A stretch of 64,000 bases of DNA, from NCBI RefSeq assembly GCF_000504165.1, contig NZ_AYSE01000005.1:432985-496984 (forward strand), in the 5' to 3' direction. The position numbers and the translations under genes were made by a program. The notes below the pieces were generated by a model. That model saw only the letters and a list, made by a program, of their open reading frames with translations, was not told the DNA's origin and ran no database searches. The DNA is from Bacillus sp. FJAT-14578. GTDB taxonomy: Bacteria; Bacillota; Bacilli; Bacillales; Bacillaceae_H. Below are positions 44,827 to 54,456 of this stretch, piece after piece (position 1 is the first letter of the stretch; every line of letters starts with the position of its first letter).

Positions 44827-47229
44827 CTACTCCCCCTTTTCCGTTAAACGAAGTTTAATCATTGCGTAGATACCAAACGCAGCGATCCCTAATACGGTGA
44901 TTTCAAACAATGTGTCAAAGCCTCGGAAGTCTACTAAGATGACGTTTACGATATTTTTACCCCCGGCTTCTGTATAGCTTTTGTCAACAAAGTATTGTGT
45001 AATCGAATCAAACAACTTTGCGCTATGCGAAGACAAGGCGACAAGCGTCACAACGAGCCCGACTCCAAGCGAAATCAAAAAGTTGGTTAGTCTGAATGTC
45101 AGTTTCTTAGATCTTTTTTGAAGTTCCGGCAAGTGATAAAAACAGAGCAAAAACAGAGCGGTCGAGATGGTTTCAATTACAAGCTGTGTTAATGCCAAGT
45201 CAGGAGCGCGGAAGAGCACGAAAAACAACGCAACAGAATAGCCAACGATTCCTAATGAAATAATGGCCGTCAGACGCGATTTCGATAAAACCGTCATAAG
45301 AGCCGCCAAAATAATGACAAGGACGAGGATGATTTCATAAACCCCTATTGAAGCTACATTGCTGAAGTCAACAATAAAAGCATCTTTTACCCATAATGTT
45401 CCTAAAACCAGTAAAATCAAAAATGCAAAAATAATGACGAGATAGTCTCGTATAAAGCCAGTCATAACAAGACGCATAAAGGTATTTGATCCCTTGTCTG
45501 CAGCTGATAAACCTTTGTCGTAAAACGAGTTGAGCGTCAATTTTTGAGGGAAAAAACCATATAGTTTCGACCACTTTTGAACGGTAAGGAACAATAAAAT
45601 TCCCAGTCCGATGACGCCGATCGTCATAAATAGTTCAGGTGTCCAGCCGTGCCAAAAAGAAATATGAACATAATACTTTTCTCCTGCTGTTAATAAAGAA
45701 GGCATTATAGAAGCCATTGCTGGTTCAATGATGCTGTGAGCAAGCAAGTTTGGAAACAGGCCGAAAATAATAACCAGAGAAGCAAGGATAATCGGCGGTA
45801 CAAGCATGCCGATTGGCGCTTCATGCGGTTTTTTCTCCAGTTTTTCTGGTTGATAACGTCCTGTGAAGGTTTTGAATACAATAATCATGCTATAGACAAA
45901 AGTGAACACACTTGCAATCCACGCGAGTGCAGGAAATAAAACACCCCATGTTTCCATATTGTAAATATCCATCTTTGTTACGTTTACCATACCGGTAAAG
46001 AACATTTCTTTACTCAAGAAGCCGTTAAATGGAGGTAAACCTGCCATAGAAAAACAGCCGATAATGGCGAGGGTAAATGTAATGGGCATGAAATTCATTA
46101 AGCCGCCCAGCTTTCGAATATCACGTGTTCCTGTTTCGTGGTCGACGATCCCCACAACCATGAATAAACTTCCTTTAAAGGTGGCGTGGTTAATTAAGTG
46201 AAAGACAGCCGCCGTTATCGCGACAACATAAATATTGTCTTCAAGAAATTCATAATGCAGGGCCGCACTTCCCACTCCGATCAATGACATGATCAGTCCA
46301 AGCTGACTGATAGTGGAAAAGGCGAGAATCCCTTTTAAGTCGGTTTGTTTAACGGCAGAGAACGAGCCCCAGAACAAAGTGATAATTCCGACAGCCGATA
46401 CTGTAATAAACCAAACGGACGTATCCGCGAAAATCGGACTGAGACGCGCCAATAAATAAATTCCGGCTTTAACCATTGTGGCAGAATGCAAGTAAGCGCT
46501 AACAGGGGTTGGAGCTTCCATTGCATCAGGCAGCCAAATATGGAATGGAAATTGTGCCGATTTTGTAAATGCTCCCAATAATATAAGGGTGAGGGCAGGG
46601 ATAACCAATTCGTGAGATGCGATTGCTCCAGTGCTTTGGATTATTTCACGAATGCTGAATGTTCCGGTCATCACGTATAAAAGAACAAAACCGCCAAGCA
46701 TTGCAAGTCCGCCGAATACGGTAATAAGCATGGATTTTTGAGCGCCGTAGCGGGATTTTTCACGCTGATACCAATATCCGATTAAAAGAAATGAAGATAA
46801 ACTTGTCAGCTCCCAAAATGTATACAGAACAATCACATTATCCGATAGTACAACCCCAAGCATCGCTCCCATGAATAATAGAAGATACACATAGAAAGAA
46901 TGTAAAGCTTCTTTTTCTTTTGCTAAATAGTAAATCGAATATAATACAACCAGCGAACCGATTCCTGTAATTAACAAAGCAAAAAGTAAGCTCAGTCCAT
47001 CGATGTAAAAATGAATATCAATATTTAAGCTTGGTATCCAACCAAAGGATTGCCCGTATGCTTTTCCTGATGAAACGGTATGAATGAACTGTATAAAGTA
47101 TGTGAAAAGCAAGATAGGTAATGGCAATACAAACCAACCAGTATGTATTTTTCGAAAATACTTATACAAGAACGGCACAATTGTTGCTAAAAGAAAAGGC
47201 GAGAAGGCCGCGAAGTGCAATAAAGACAA
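44827..47229 (-). CDS. mrpA: Mrp antiporter subunit A
   Basis: The largest Mrp subunit, 800 residues and about twenty helices. The first 480 residues are NuoL-like (LYTFWELTSLSSFLLIGYW with the conserved Glu; FHIWLPDAMEAPTPVSAYLHSATMVKAG) and the last 200 contain the MnhA-specific region (FRAPDLALTQLVIETISTALFLL). AGGAGG at the normal distance points to the TTG at 47229 (MSLLHFAAF), which matches the usual length better than the overlapping ATG at 47238. First gene of the mrp operon, which supports growth in high Na+ and alkaline conditions. Confidence 0.95.
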   Translation of the reverse strand: MSLLHFAAFSPFLLATIVPFLYKYFRKIHTGWFVLPLPILLFTYFIQFIHTVSSGKAYGQSFGWIPSLNIDIHFYIDGLSLLFALLITGIGSLVVLYSIYYLAKEKEALHSFYVYLLLFMGAMLGVVLSDNVIVLYTFWELTSLSSFLLIGYWYQREKSRYGAQKSMLITVFGGLAMLGGFVLLYVMTGTFSIREIIQSTGAIASHELVIPALTLILLGAFTKSAQFPFHIWLPDAMEAPTPVSAYLHSATMVKAGIYLLARLSPIFADTSVWFITVSAVGIITLFWGSFSAVKQTDLKGILAFSTISQLGLIMSLIGVGSAALHYEFLEDNIYVVAITAAVFHLINHATFKGSLFMVVGIVDHETGTRDIRKLGGLMNFMPITFTLAIIGCFSMAGLPPFNGFLSKEMFFTGMVNVTKMDIYNMETWGVLFPALAWIASVFTFVYSMIIVFKTFTGRYQPEKLEKKPHEAPIGMLVPPIILASLVIIFGLFPNLLAHSIIEPAMASIMPSLLTAGEKYYVHISFWHGWTPELFMTIGVIGLGILLFLTVQKWSKLYGFFPQKLTLNSFYDKGLSAADKGSNTFMRLVMTGFIRDYLVIIFAFLILLVLGTLWVKDAFIVDFSNVASIGVYEIILVLVIILAALMTVLSKSRLTAIISLGIVGYSVALFFVLFRAPDLALTQLVIETISTALFLLCFYHLPELQKRSKKLTFRLTNFLISLGVGLVVTLVALSSHSAKLFDSITQYFVDKSYTEAGGKNIVNVILVDFRGFDTLFEITVLGIAAFGIYAMIKLRLTEKGE

Positions 47230-47453
47230 AAATATCATCCTCCTAACTTTTTAAGATAACATGCTATTCTCTATGGGAAAATGCAGACATTAGTACTTCT
47301 GTAGTATCAGTAATTTCTTTAACAGATATGAGGGGGCTGACGAAGAACGATGCAAAAGTACAATACTCTTTACGAATGAAAGGGTAAAAGGTTTCATTTT
47401 TACGTATAAAAACTGCAAATTTATTCATCCTAATAAAAAGGAAGGGTGATAGT

Positions 47454-47696
47454 ATGATCGTTACACAGAGCCTCATAAGCGCAGGGATTTTTTGTTTTTT
47501 ATTTTTAAGCGCTTATTTCCTGAATGAGACGACCAAGCGTGAGTTCTCTAAAGAGATGTTTATACGCTCTCATCAGTATGAGCAGATGACAAAGGTGGCT
47601 TTACAAACAGAATCTATTTTTCGGCCCAGGGAATATGTAAAGATAGGAATCATCATGAATTCTGTTTCTGAAACAAATAAACAGAGCGATAAATAA
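47454..47696 (+). CDS. Small single-pass membrane protein
   Basis: An 80-residue protein with one N-terminal helix (LISAGIFCFLFLSAYFL) and a charged cytoplasmic or external tail. GGAAGGG precedes the ATG at good spacing and a strong terminator follows, so it is likely real. Divergent from mrpA. Not recognised. Confidence 0.62.
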   Translation: MIVTQSLISAGIFCFLFLSAYFLNETTKREFSKEMFIRSHQYEQMTKVALQTESIFRPREYVKIGIIMNSVSETNKQSDK

Positions 47697-47738
47697 AAAG
47701 CAGTAACAAGTTTTACAGCCTGTTACTGCTTTTATTAT
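47694..47738 (+). terminator. Terminator of the small membrane protein gene
   Basis: TAAAAAGCAGTAACA (47694-47708) pairs with TGTTACTGCTTTTA (47721-47734), T-rich end. Confidence 0.85.
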
Positions 47739-47892
47739 TGGTCTTGCAAGTTTGACTGTTCTTTGTTATAAAAATTCAGCGCGGCTTGAAATTTTTTTGT
47801 ATTCGTTTACAAAAAGCGGTCTATCTTGCATTCTTTTTCCTGTTTAGTTAAAGTGAAAGAAGCAATACAATCTTAATATGGAGGAACGAATT

Positions 47893-49245
47893 ATGACGCA
47901 TGTTCGCTTTGATTATTCAAAAGCACTCACTTTCTTTGGTGAACACGAACTTACATACTTACGTGATGCTGTGAAAGTAGCTCACCACTCTATCCATGAA
48001 AAAACGGGTGCTGGAAATGACTTTTTAGGGTGGGTTGATCTTCCTGTAGATTACGATAAAGAAGAGTTTGCCCGCATTGAAAAAGCAGCAGAAAAAATCA
48101 AATCTGACTCTGATGTATTACTGGTTATTGGAATTGGAGGCTCTTATCTAGGAGCTCGTGCCGCTATTGAAATGCTTCAGCATTCTTTTTATAATGCCCT
48201 GCCAAAAGAAAAGCGCCAAACGCCGCAAGTGCTGTTTGTAGGTAACAACATCAGTTCTACATACATGAAAGATTTGATGGATTTATTGGAAGGAAAGGAT
48301 TTCTCCATCAACGTCATCTCGAAATCCGGTACGACGACAGAGCCGGCCATTGCCTTCCGCATTTTCCGTAAGCTTCTTGAAGAGAAGTATGGAAAACAGG
48401 AAGCAAGCAAACGGATTTATGCGACAACAGATAAAGCACGCGGTGCGTTAAAAACGCTAGCGACAGAAGAAGGATATGAGTCGTTTGTGATTCCTGATGA
48501 TGTAGGAGGCCGTTATTCTGTATTAACAGCTGTTGGATTGCTTCCTATCGCTGTAAGTGGCGCAAACATCGGCGATATGATGAAAGGTGCTGCCAAAGCG
48601 CGTGAAGACTTCAGCGGTTCTGAGTTGGAGGAGAACGCAGCGTACCAATATGCAGCTGTGCGTAACGTGCTTTATAACAAAGGAAAAACCATTGAAATGC
48701 TCATTAACTATGAACCGGGATTGCAATACTTTGCTGAATGGTGGAAACAGCTGTTTGGAGAAAGTGAAGGAAAAGACCAAAAGGGTATTTTCCCTTCATC
48801 AGCAAACTTTTCAACAGACCTTCACTCTTTAGGACAATATGTTCAAGAAGGACGCCGTGACTTATTTGAAACAGTCTTAAAAGTAGAAACCCCGCGTCAT
48901 GAATTGACAATTGAAGCGGAAGCAAGCGATTTGGATGGTTTGAATTATTTAGAAGGCAAAACAGTGGACTTCGTCAATACAAAAGCATTTGAAGGAACAA
49001 TGCTGGCACATACAGACGGGGCTGTTCCAAACTTAGTTGTCACATTGCCTAAATTAGATGAGTATACATTCGGTTATCTTGCCTATTTCTTTGAAAAAGC
49101 TTGTGCAATGAGCGGCTATTTACTTGGAGTGAATCCGTTCGACCAGCCAGGTGTTGAGGCGTATAAAGTAAATATGTTCGCGTTGCTTGGCAAGCCTGGA
49201 TTTGAAGAGAAGAAAGCGGAATTGGAAAAACGTTTAAATAACTAA
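47893..49245 (+). CDS. pgi: Glucose-6-phosphate isomerase
   Basis: A 450-residue phosphoglucose isomerase linking glucose 6-phosphate and fructose 6-phosphate. [12 protein letters not shown] (about 79-90) and [11 protein letters not shown] are phosphate-binding loops; [13 protein letters not shown] carries the catalytic Glu. GGAGGAACG supports the ATG at 47893, which gives the standard [13 protein letters not shown]-terminus. Followed at 49259 by the double-hairpin repeat. Confidence 0.97.
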   Translation: MTHVRFDYSKALTFFGEHELTYLRDAVKVAHHSIHEKTGAGNDFLGWVDLPVDYDKEEFARIEKAAEKIKSDSDVLLVIGIGGSYLGARAAIEMLQHSFYNALPKEKRQTPQVLFVGNNISSTYMKDLMDLLEGKDFSINVISKSGTTTEPAIAFRIFRKLLEEKYGKQEASKRIYATTDKARGALKTLATEEGYESFVIPDDVGGRYSVLTAVGLLPIAVSGANIGDMMKGAAKAREDFSGSELEENAAYQYAAVRNVLYNKGKTIEMLINYEPGLQYFAEWWKQLFGESEGKDQKGIFPSSANFSTDLHSLGQYVQEGRRDLFETVLKVETPRHELTIEAEASDLDGLNYLEGKTVDFVNTKAFEGTMLAHTDGAVPNLVVTLPKLDEYTFGYLAYFFEKACAMSGYLLGVNPFDQPGVEAYKVNMFALLGKPGFEEKKAELEKRLNN

Positions 49246-49258
49246 TTTTTTGAAAAAA

Positions 49259-49368
49259 AGAGGATATGTCAAAAGGGTAAAAAGCACCCTTTTGACATAT
49301 CCTACTGAAAGGCCCCGTCATGGAAATCCAGTAAAATCAAGGGTTTCGTAACGGGGCCTTTCAGTAAA
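49259..49368. repeat. Double-hairpin dispersed repeat, copy C
   Basis: First hairpin: perfect 17-base arms AGGATATGTCAAAAGGG (49261-49277) and complement (49287-49303). Second: CTGAAAGGCCCCGT (49305-49318) and complement (49351-49364), with AATCCAGTAAAATCAAGGG in the loop. It begins about 14 bases after the pgi stop. Confidence 0.82.
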
Positions 49369-49550
49369 AATCCATTTTTCCAGTTGATTAGAGGCTTTCC
49401 CATAAGCCTCTTTTTGTTGTGTAGTGGAAGTGTTACAACTTTAACCCGTTAATCACAAAGGGAATTTCATCTATGGATGTTGACTACCGGTTACTAGCGG
49501 ATAAAAGAAGGGGGAGAGGGAGACTCTAATCAAAAAAGGGGTTGTGTGAA

Positions 49551-49958
49551 ATGATTGAGATTTCTTCAAAACTACAAGGTGAGTCGTTTAAACTATTTCA
49601 TCTAGAACAACAGTTGAAGCCTTTAGGTTATGCAATCGGTGGAAATTGGGATTATGATCATGGTTCGTTCGATTATAAAATTGACGATGAAGTCGGTTAT
49701 CAATTTTTACGACTTCCGTTTCAATCCATTGATGGACAGCTAGATTCTCCTGGAGCAACCGTAAGATTGGGGACGCCTTTTTTACTTTCGCATAAATATC
49801 AAATTGGTTTGGATGATCATGTACATGCAGGGAATGTCAAAGCTTCTTTTGATCAGTTTTCTGAGCCGCAAGATCCAGATGCCGAATTTCCGGAAAAGGA
49901 TATTTCTTTAGGGAAGGCCCTGGTGAAAGAGCTGGAGGAAGTGCTGCTAAAAGATTGA
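49551..49958 (+). CDS. yugN: YugN-family protein
   Basis: A 135-residue protein matching YugN: EISSKLQGESFKLFHLEQQLKPLGY and GGNWDYDHGSFDYKID near residue 36 are typical. Mixed alpha/beta, soluble; function unknown. AAAAGGGG gives the ATG at 49551. It follows pgi in the same direction, with a repeat between them, and precedes yugO convergently. Confidence 0.87.
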   Translation: MIEISSKLQGESFKLFHLEQQLKPLGYAIGGNWDYDHGSFDYKIDDEVGYQFLRLPFQSIDGQLDSPGATVRLGTPFLLSHKYQIGLDDHVHAGNVKASFDQFSEPQDPDAEFPEKDISLGKALVKELEEVLLKD

Positions 49959-49976
49959 GTATCTATTCAAATTTTA

Positions 49977-50235
49977 CCCCTCATTAACGGGCAGTAAGAC
50001 CCCCACTTCCGACGCACAGGATGTGCTAGCGAAGACGTTGCGACAGGACGTCGCGTTTTTAGTCTAATCGTGGAAGGTTAAGTAAGGGATAACTGCCCGT
50101 AAAAGCCCGAACATAAGAACACAGACTAACACCGCCGCGTCCTGCGGTAACGTCTGTGTGACCCGCATTATGCAGGCCTAACTAACCATCGGTGGGGGAT
50201 GAAGGAAAACCCCTACCGATGGAAGTTTCCTTTAC
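49977..50235. repeat. Mosaic intergenic repeat, long copy
   Basis: CCCTCATTAACGGGCAGTAAG and ACCCCCAC at the left, GATGGAAGTTTCCTTTA at the right, and in between GC-rich modules GACAGGACGTCGCG and CACCGCCGCGTCCTGCGG. Left and right blocks match the element at 14178-14228 inverted; the inner module matches the repeat at 16422-16672 inverted. Internal hairpins such as ACGGGCAGT/ACTGCCCGT are present. No coding frame is evident. It fills most of the gap between yugN and yugO. Confidence 0.72.
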
Positions 50236-50286
50236 ATGGTTTCATATAAGCGGGCGGCATGAGCGTGTATAAAAGCATGACAGCCG

Positions 50287-50323
50287 CTTCTATGAATCCG
50301 ACTAGGATGCTTCATAGAAGAAG
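50287..50323 (-). terminator. Hairpin downstream of yugO
   Basis: CTTCTATGAA and TTCATAGAAG are perfect complements with a 14-base loop. It lies about 30 bases beyond the yugO stop on its strand. Confidence 0.5.
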
Positions 50324-50348
50324 CCTCATGGGTTGTACAAACTTTTGG

Positions 50349-51110
50349 CTAAAAGAGCTGTTTGTACATGGTTTCTCCCGTTAAATGGTTCGTACAAATG
50401 ACCTCATCTGCTCCTGCATGCCGTGCATTTTCTTTTTGTTCGGATGTTAAAATTTCCGCTATGGTATGGATAGAGGGAGAAACGCCTCTAATTGCGACCA
50501 ATGTCAAGATTGTCTGCATATCCGCGTATTCTTCATTTTTAAACTGATCAGCCGTGATAAGAATTTTAGAAGCTTCCGTAAGGTTGGCCCTGCGCAGAGT
50601 AGAAGCGTGGCTAGGATTTCCTTTAATAAAATAGAGATTGGGAGAAATCATCGGTTTTTCTGTCAGGCTGTCATCAATTAATACAATGTCTTCGTTCATA
50701 TCTTTGCTGGCGTAATGAGATAGAATGATTCGAGCTCGTTCGTTCCAGCCGATAATGATAATGTGGCCTTTTCGGGAATAAGATAAACTTCCGTCCCAAT
50801 AGGCATTTTCCTTCGAAACCGCGATAGTGGATAAGGTAACAAAATATGTAGTGAAAAAACCTGTTCCCAGCAAAATCAATAGAATTCCAAGGATTCTTCC
50901 CCATAAGGTTTCAGGGGAATAATCGCCATATCCCACTGTAGACACAGTTACAATGGCCCACCAAATGCCTTCAAAAAAGCTGGAGAAGTGTTTTGGTTCG
51001 ATTAAGTGAATGATAAATCCGAAGATGACAATGAATAAAAGCATTAAGAGCGCTAAGCGAAATAACATGGAGCGCTTAAAAAAGCCGAATAAAAACTGGC
51101 CACCGATCAT
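50349..51110 (-). CDS. yugO: Two-helix potassium channel with RCK domain (YugO type)
   Basis: A K+ channel: helix one (LALLMLLFIVIFGFII), selectivity filter TVGYGD, helix two (LGILLILLGTGFFTTYFV), then an RCK/TrkA-N domain beginning GHIIIIGWNERARII. In B. subtilis YugO mediates electrical signalling in biofilms. GGAGG before the ATG at 51110 fixes the start, giving 253 residues. The protein ends soon after the first RCK lobe, noticeably shorter than B. subtilis YugO as I remember it; the C-terminal lobe is missing. Confidence 0.85.
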   Translation of the reverse strand: MIGGQFLFGFFKRSMLFRLALLMLLFIVIFGFIIHLIEPKHFSSFFEGIWWAIVTVSTVGYGDYSPETLWGRILGILLILLGTGFFTTYFVTLSTIAVSKENAYWDGSLSYSRKGHIIIIGWNERARIILSHYASKDMNEDIVLIDDSLTEKPMISPNLYFIKGNPSHASTLRRANLTEASKILITADQFKNEEYADMQTILTLVAIRGVSPSIHTIAEILTSEQKENARHAGADEVICTNHLTGETMYKQLF

Positions 51111-51179
51111 AAAAAATACCTCCAACGCAAACTTGTACTATTATTGCCAAGTTGGGCTGAAGGTATAAGCGAAATGTGA

Positions 51180-51563
51180 TTACAGGCTTGGTTGGAAAAA
51201 TTCAATCCATTCTCCATCAGGACCGTAGAAAAATAAATATTGCGCTCCGTTCGGTAAGGATGTAATCTGTTCATCGACAAAGGTTACATCTAATCGTTTT
51301 AAACGATCTCTTTCTTCTTTCAAATCAGAAACAGTAAACGCCACGTGATGAACTTTTCCCTCCGCCGGTAAATCACTGTTGTATCCTTGGATAAGCTCAA
51401 TGATGATTTCGCCGTTAAGCCCTAAAAAAGCCAAGGTGAGCGCTGGATTTGTATGAGGAAAGCGGTCTATTAATTCCAAGCCTACAATGTCTTGATAAAA
51501 TTGAATAGAAGCTTCAATATCTTTGACTTGTATCCCTACATGTTCTAATTTTTGAATTCCCAT
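51180..51563 (-). CDS. VOC-family (glyoxalase-like) protein
   Basis: A 127-residue protein of the vicinal oxygen chelate superfamily. Two beta-alpha-beta-beta-beta modules: KLEHVGIQVKDIEASIQFYQDIVGLELIDR and VHHVAFTVSDLKEERDRLK; metal ligands are likely His8, Glu56, His72 and Glu122. This could be a glyoxalase I or a related lyase. AAAGGAGACGAAA precedes the ATG. It lies 69 bases upstream of yugO in the same direction. Confidence 0.85.
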   Translation of the reverse strand: MGIQKLEHVGIQVKDIEASIQFYQDIVGLELIDRFPHTNPALTLAFLGLNGEIIIELIQGYNSDLPAEGKVHHVAFTVSDLKEERDRLKRLDVTFVDEQITSLPNGAQYLFFYGPDGEWIEFFQPSL

Positions 51564-51654
51564 AACTATTTCGTCTCCTTTCTCGAAAGATATTTAAATA
51601 TACTGAAAATTACAAACTAAATTGTATGCCTACATGGGATTCCTGTCAAATATA

Positions 51655-51687
51655 AAAGCGGATAAGGTTTGATTCCCCATCCGCTTT
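51655..51687 (-). terminator. Terminator of the AGCS symporter gene
   Basis: AAAGCGGAT (51655-51663) pairs with ATCCGCTTT (51679-51687); on the minus strand a T-rich TTTTATATTT follows. Confidence 0.72.
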
Positions 51688-51691
51688 CAGT

Positions 51692-53113
51692 TTAGTTTTT
51701 TTCTTTGGCTGAAGAATGACTCCAGCTTTCTACATTTTTTAGCCCTTCAATGGTATCTGCATAGAATACAGGATTTTTACCGGCTTTCTTTTGTTTCGTA
51801 TAGTCATTAAGAGCAGCAAAAGCAATTTTACCTAAGAGTAGAATGGCAATTAAGTTTACGATAGCCATTAATCCCATAAATAAATCAGCCATGTCCCAGA
51901 CAATTTGAACTTTTGCAATAGAGCCGAATAAAATCATACCAACGACGGCTAAACGATATATGAATAATCCAGTTTTACTATTGTTTATAAACTCAATGTT
52001 TGTTTCACCGTAATAATAGTTACCTACTAGAGAACTGAATGCAAATAGGAAAATAATGATAGCGATTAAACTTGATGCCCAAGAACCGATGTGGGAACTT
52101 AAAGCGATTTGTGTAAGTTCAATTCCCTCAAGTTTTGAATTAGTATATTCTCCAGACAGTAAAACAATAAAAGCTGTACAACTACAAATTAGAAGAGTAT
52201 CAACAAATACACCTAATGATTGAATTAAACCTTGTTTGACAGGGTGTGTAACAGTAGCGGTAGCGGCGGCATTTGGTGCACTACCCATGCCGGCCTCGTT
52301 TGAGAATAAACCGCGTTTAATTCCAAGCATAATGGCAGCTCCTACTGATCCGCCGGCAAATTCTTCTAACCCAAAGGCATTTTTAAAAATTAAAGCAATA
52401 GTAGAAGGTAGTTCACTAATGTTTGTAGCGATAACAAAAATAGCAATACCGATATATAAAAAGGCCATAACAATTACGATATATTCCGACATACGAGCGA
52501 TTCGTTTAACGCCGCCGAAAACAATAAAACCAAAAAAGGCTACAACAATTAATCCCATTATTAATCGGTTTATGCCAAATGCATTTTCAAATGCAAGTGT
52601 AATCGTGTTAGCTTGAACAGAGTTAAATACAAGCCCGAAGCATATGGTAATCAAAATAGCGAATAAAATTCCCATCCACCGTTGGCCTAATCCTCTTTCC
52701 ATATAATAAGCAGGTCCACCGCGGAAGCTGTCTTTGTCTTTGATTTTGTAAATTTGTGCTAATGTGCTTTCTACAAAAGCGGATGCAGCACCAATAAGAG
52801 CGATTAACCACATCCAGAATACAGCACCCGGGCCGCCTGTAGAAATGGCGATAGCCACACCGGCTAAGTTACCAATTCCGACACGAGAAGCTGTACTGAT
52901 ACAAAAGGCTTGGAAAGACGATACCCCGTTTTTCTTATTGCCTGTATCTCCTGCACTTTCTCCTAACAGCCTAATCATTTCTTTAATCAGTCTAAATTGG
53001 ACGAACTTTGTCCTGAATGTAAAGTAAAGACCTGCGAAAATTAATAAGGCAATTAAGAGTTTGGACCATAATAGATCATTGACCAGTCCTACGAATGTTT
53101 GTAATAATGACAC
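51692..53113 (-). CDS. alsT: Sodium:alanine/glycine symporter (AGCS family)
   Basis: A 473-residue AGCS transporter with about ten helices. Family motifs are FQAFCISTASRVGIGNLAGVA (residues about 66-86), GGPGAVFWMW, RGGPAYYMERGLG and GIKRGLFSNEAGMGSAPNAAA near 270-290. It imports alanine, glycine or glutamine with Na+ (or H+); substrate in this species is open. GAGGTG favours the second GTG, at 53113, over the one at 53125. A terminator follows. Confidence 0.9.
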   Translation of the reverse strand: MSLLQTFVGLVNDLLWSKLLIALLIFAGLYFTFRTKFVQFRLIKEMIRLLGESAGDTGNKKNGVSSFQAFCISTASRVGIGNLAGVAIAISTGGPGAVFWMWLIALIGAASAFVESTLAQIYKIKDKDSFRGGPAYYMERGLGQRWMGILFAILITICFGLVFNSVQANTITLAFENAFGINRLIMGLIVVAFFGFIVFGGVKRIARMSEYIVIVMAFLYIGIAIFVIATNISELPSTIALIFKNAFGLEEFAGGSVGAAIMLGIKRGLFSNEAGMGSAPNAAATATVTHPVKQGLIQSLGVFVDTLLICSCTAFIVLLSGEYTNSKLEGIELTQIALSSHIGSWASSLIAIIIFLFAFSSLVGNYYYGETNIEFINNSKTGLFIYRLAVVGMILFGSIAKVQIVWDMADLFMGLMAIVNLIAILLLGKIAFAALNDYTKQKKAGKNPVFYADTIEGLKNVESWSHSSAKEKN

Positions 53114-53211
53114 GCGCTTACTCACCTCTTTAATTAATAGTAAATTTTTGAACTAAGGATAATAAAAATGTTGTGCGTCATGAAAAGGATGAATATCGAG
53201 AAAACAAACGC

Positions 53212-53254
53212 GACAAAAGGATGGATGTGAGGTTTCCTTACATCCATCCTTTTG
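53212..53254. terminator. Terminator between cdaS and the symporter gene
   Basis: Perfect 16-base arms ACAAAAGGATGGATGT (53212-53227) and complement (53239-53254). It would end the leftward cdaS transcript. Confidence 0.75.
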
Positions 53255-53363
53255 TATTATACTTATATCAGAAAAATATAGCAATACGTGTTAAAGGATA
53301 TTTTTGTTGGGAAAATAAGGTCCATGCATATTTTAAAGTTATATATAGAATAGTAATTGCTTT

Positions 53364-53993
53364 TTAAAAAAGCTGATTGTTGGTGGAATGGATAGGATAC
53401 AAAGTCCCTTCTATAGCAAAAGAAATACGTCCGGTTTCTTCTGAAACTACCAACACAAGAGCATCGGATTGTTCAGACATCCCAATTGCTGCCCGATGAC
53501 GCGTGCCGACTTTCTTTTGACCGGTGACGGACGATGCCAGCGGCAGCACATTTGCGGCGGATAGAATTTCATTCCCTTTGATCAAAACGGCTCCGTCATG
53601 CAAGGGAGTACCGGGATAAAAGATGGATTCAAGAAGAGTGCTCGTTAATGCGGCTCCGATGGAAACCCCTTTTTGAATCAAGCTTTCCACAGGCTGATTT
53701 CGTTCGATGACGATTAGGGCCCCATGCCTGCGTTCAGATAAATGATGGACTGCCATAGATAGAGTCCCGTAATCTTGGGTGAAAGGAGACAAATATTGCT
53801 GCAAATAATAGGAGGCAGCTATCGATTGAAGTTCATTGAACTGCTTTTGTACAGTTTCAAAATCACATAAAATGCAATATTGATCATGGTCAAGGCTCTG
53901 TATTAACTTATCCGTTTCCAGCAAGATATTTGTAAGGTTCTGTTTTAATTGATCTTTTATCGAAGAATTTAAAGGGAAAGCATATAAATCCAT
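53364..53993 (-). CDS. cdaS: Sporulation-type diadenylate cyclase CdaS
   Basis: A 209-residue DAC enzyme that makes cyclic di-AMP. The catalytic DGA motif is in PLHDGAVLI and the RHR motif in GTRHRAAIG. The N-terminal 65 residues form two helices, the CdaS-specific autoinhibitory region, rather than the membrane helices of CdaA or the long DisA C-terminus. CdaS is expressed in the forespore in B. subtilis and affects germination. GGAGG lies before the ATG. Stand-alone transcription is likely. Confidence 0.93.
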   Translation of the reverse strand: MDLYAFPLNSSIKDQLKQNLTNILLETDKLIQSLDHDQYCILCDFETVQKQFNELQSIAASYYLQQYLSPFTQDYGTLSMAVHHLSERRHGALIVIERNQPVESLIQKGVSIGAALTSTLLESIFYPGTPLHDGAVLIKGNEILSAANVLPLASSVTGQKKVGTRHRAAIGMSEQSDALVLVVSEETGRISFAIEGTLYPIHSTNNQLF

Positions 53994-54207
53994 TGCACTA
54001 AGCCTCCAATATTTTAGCCGATCCAGAATAGCAGGAAAACTTCATCTGGCGGGGAAGGAATACCCATTAAAACAAGGTGGAATGTTTGCCTCACTCTAGG
54101 GGGCTTTATTTGTAATGTTTGCGAAATAATCGGGTTTATGCATGAGCGGAAGAAAGGGTTTTAGTTTGGAGGATTTTGTCTTTTTAAGGGTGCGCGATAG
54201 TTACCTG

Positions 54208-54216
54208 TGGTATAAT
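54208..54216 (+). promoter_or_regulatory. Extended -10 promoter for a 32-residue ORF
   Basis: TGGTATAAT is an extended -10 element; no clear -35 is 17 bases upstream, which extended -10 promoters tolerate. It lies 60 bases before the small ORF. Confidence 0.45.
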
Positions 54217-54275
54217 AAAATTTAGTTGCGCATGCAAGAATTTGTGGTTTTTTCACAAAAAGGAGGCGTTTAAAA

Positions 54276-54374
54276 GTGCATCGGTCAACTAAGCACGAAA
54301 AAATTTTGGTGATTATTTGTTTCATTGTAGCTTTTATAATGCTTTTATCATTTGTGAGAAATATCTTCAGTTAA
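54276..54374 (+). CDS. 32-residue single-pass membrane protein
   Basis: GTG start preceded by AAAGGAGG at ideal distance. The peptide begins MHRSTKHEK (basic) and continues with one membrane helix (ILVIICFIVAFIMLLSFV), ending RNIFS. A near-perfect ribosome site, a promoter and the helix-plus-basic-start layout argue that it is translated. I do not recognise it. It lies between cdaS (divergent) and the SAM riboswitch. Confidence 0.6.
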   Translation: MHRSTKHEKILVIICFIVAFIMLLSFVRNIFS

Positions 54375-54456
54375 TGGATCATAAATAAAAGGGCGAAATA
54401 AATGTAGTGGACATCACCTTTCTCCTTAAGTTGCATAGGATATTTTGAAATATCAG

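Noticed and set aside
54241..54259. Second Rex-type site (TTTGTG...CACAAA) before the 32-residue ORF
   Set aside because: The half-site spacing is one base short of the Rex consensus and the AA/TT inner positions are missing; it overlaps the ribosome-site region.
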